Below are positions 40,174-40,242 of a DNA stretch of 40,242 bases, in pieces. Under the pieces are notes generated by a model. It was given only the letters and a program-made list of their open reading frames with translations. It did not search any database and was not told the DNA's origin. Origin of the DNA: Nocardia alba NBRC 108234 (GTDB lineage Bacteria; Actinomycetota; Actinomycetes; Mycobacteriales; Mycobacteriaceae); contig NZ_BDAX01000040.1 in the NCBI RefSeq assembly GCF_001612665.1, positions 1-40,242 of the forward strand. Direction: 5' to 3'. Each line of letters begins with the position of its first letter. The first letter of the stretch is position 1. Position numbers and translations under genes: made by a program.

Positions 40174-40242
40174 TCGAGGTGACGCCAAGAGAGCGTCGGC
40201 AAAGCCCCAAGTCCGCCATGACCGCACTCCCAACCCCCACCC

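Noticed and set aside
39372..40202. A minus-strand open frame antisense to panB
   Set aside because: PanB motifs are complete on the plus strand; the antisense translation is a shadow.
1..40242. CRISPR array, tRNA/rRNA genes, insertion sequences or phage genes
   Set aside because: No regularly spaced repeats, cloverleaf sequences, transposase or integrase motifs were seen on either strand.

Overview
The window is high-GC DNA, almost fully coding, with start codons, operon spacing and gene content typical of the mycolic-acid actinobacteria (Mycobacteriales). A Nocardia-like organism fits best. The set DUF4191 protein, RDD protein, glnA1, glnE, glnA2, Hip1-like protease and panB matches, in content though not in order, the mycobacterial Rv2219-Rv2225 neighbourhood as I remember it. 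The complete GlcNAc phosphotransferase system argues against Mycobacterium tuberculosis itself. No tRNA, rRNA, insertion sequence, prophage or CRISPR array was seen.

Left part (1-5.8 kb): a SanA/YdcF-type envelope protein, a large superfamily-1 helicase-like protein whose key ATPase motifs are altered, a convergent SAM methyltransferase and a small secreted excalibur-like protein.

5.8-12.1 kb: an N-acetylglucosamine uptake and catabolism cluster. Separate single-domain EIIA and EIIB genes lie divergent to EIIC-HPr-EI, followed by nagA-nagB. Together they encode the route from external GlcNAc to GlcNAc-6-P, GlcN-6-P and fructose-6-P. The divergent promoter region holds a GntR/DasR-like half-palindrome and a perfect 15-bp palindrome.

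12.1-20.1 kb: an alarmone-hydrolase-like HD protein, a GerW/YtfJ-like membrane protein, a nitronate monooxygenase-like flavoprotein, and a TetR regulator of the LmrA/YxaF type next to an SDR-alpha/beta-hydrolase fusion. The regulator and fusion gene are each preceded by a copy of an LmrA/YxaF-type box. A CocE-type secreted hydrolase and a divergent SDR/TetR pair follow.

20.1-33.0 kb: adenylylatable glutamine synthetase GlnA1 with an upstream GlnR-like box, RDD and DUF4191 membrane proteins, an M20 peptidase/monoacylglycerol lipase pair, a type II lumazine synthase without rib neighbours, a lipoprotein zinc peptidase, a membrane-anchored endonuclease/exonuclease/phosphatase-fold protein, a small HPr-like protein lacking the phosphorylatable histidine, a DUF262 protein with a decayed HNH-like motif, an unrecognised 340-residue protein and a cold-shock protein.

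33.0-40.2 kb: glnE and glnA2 (same strand, probably one operon), a Hip1-like lipoprotein serine protease and panB. GlnE is expected to adenylylate GlnA1 (Tyr406) but not GlnA2, which has Trp376 at the equivalent place.

The points most worth following up are the HPr-like protein without an active site, the duplicated LmrA/YxaF-type boxes flanking the TetR/fusion-enzyme pair, the helicase with a Walker A Lys-to-Thr change, and the DUF262 protein with altered nuclease residues.
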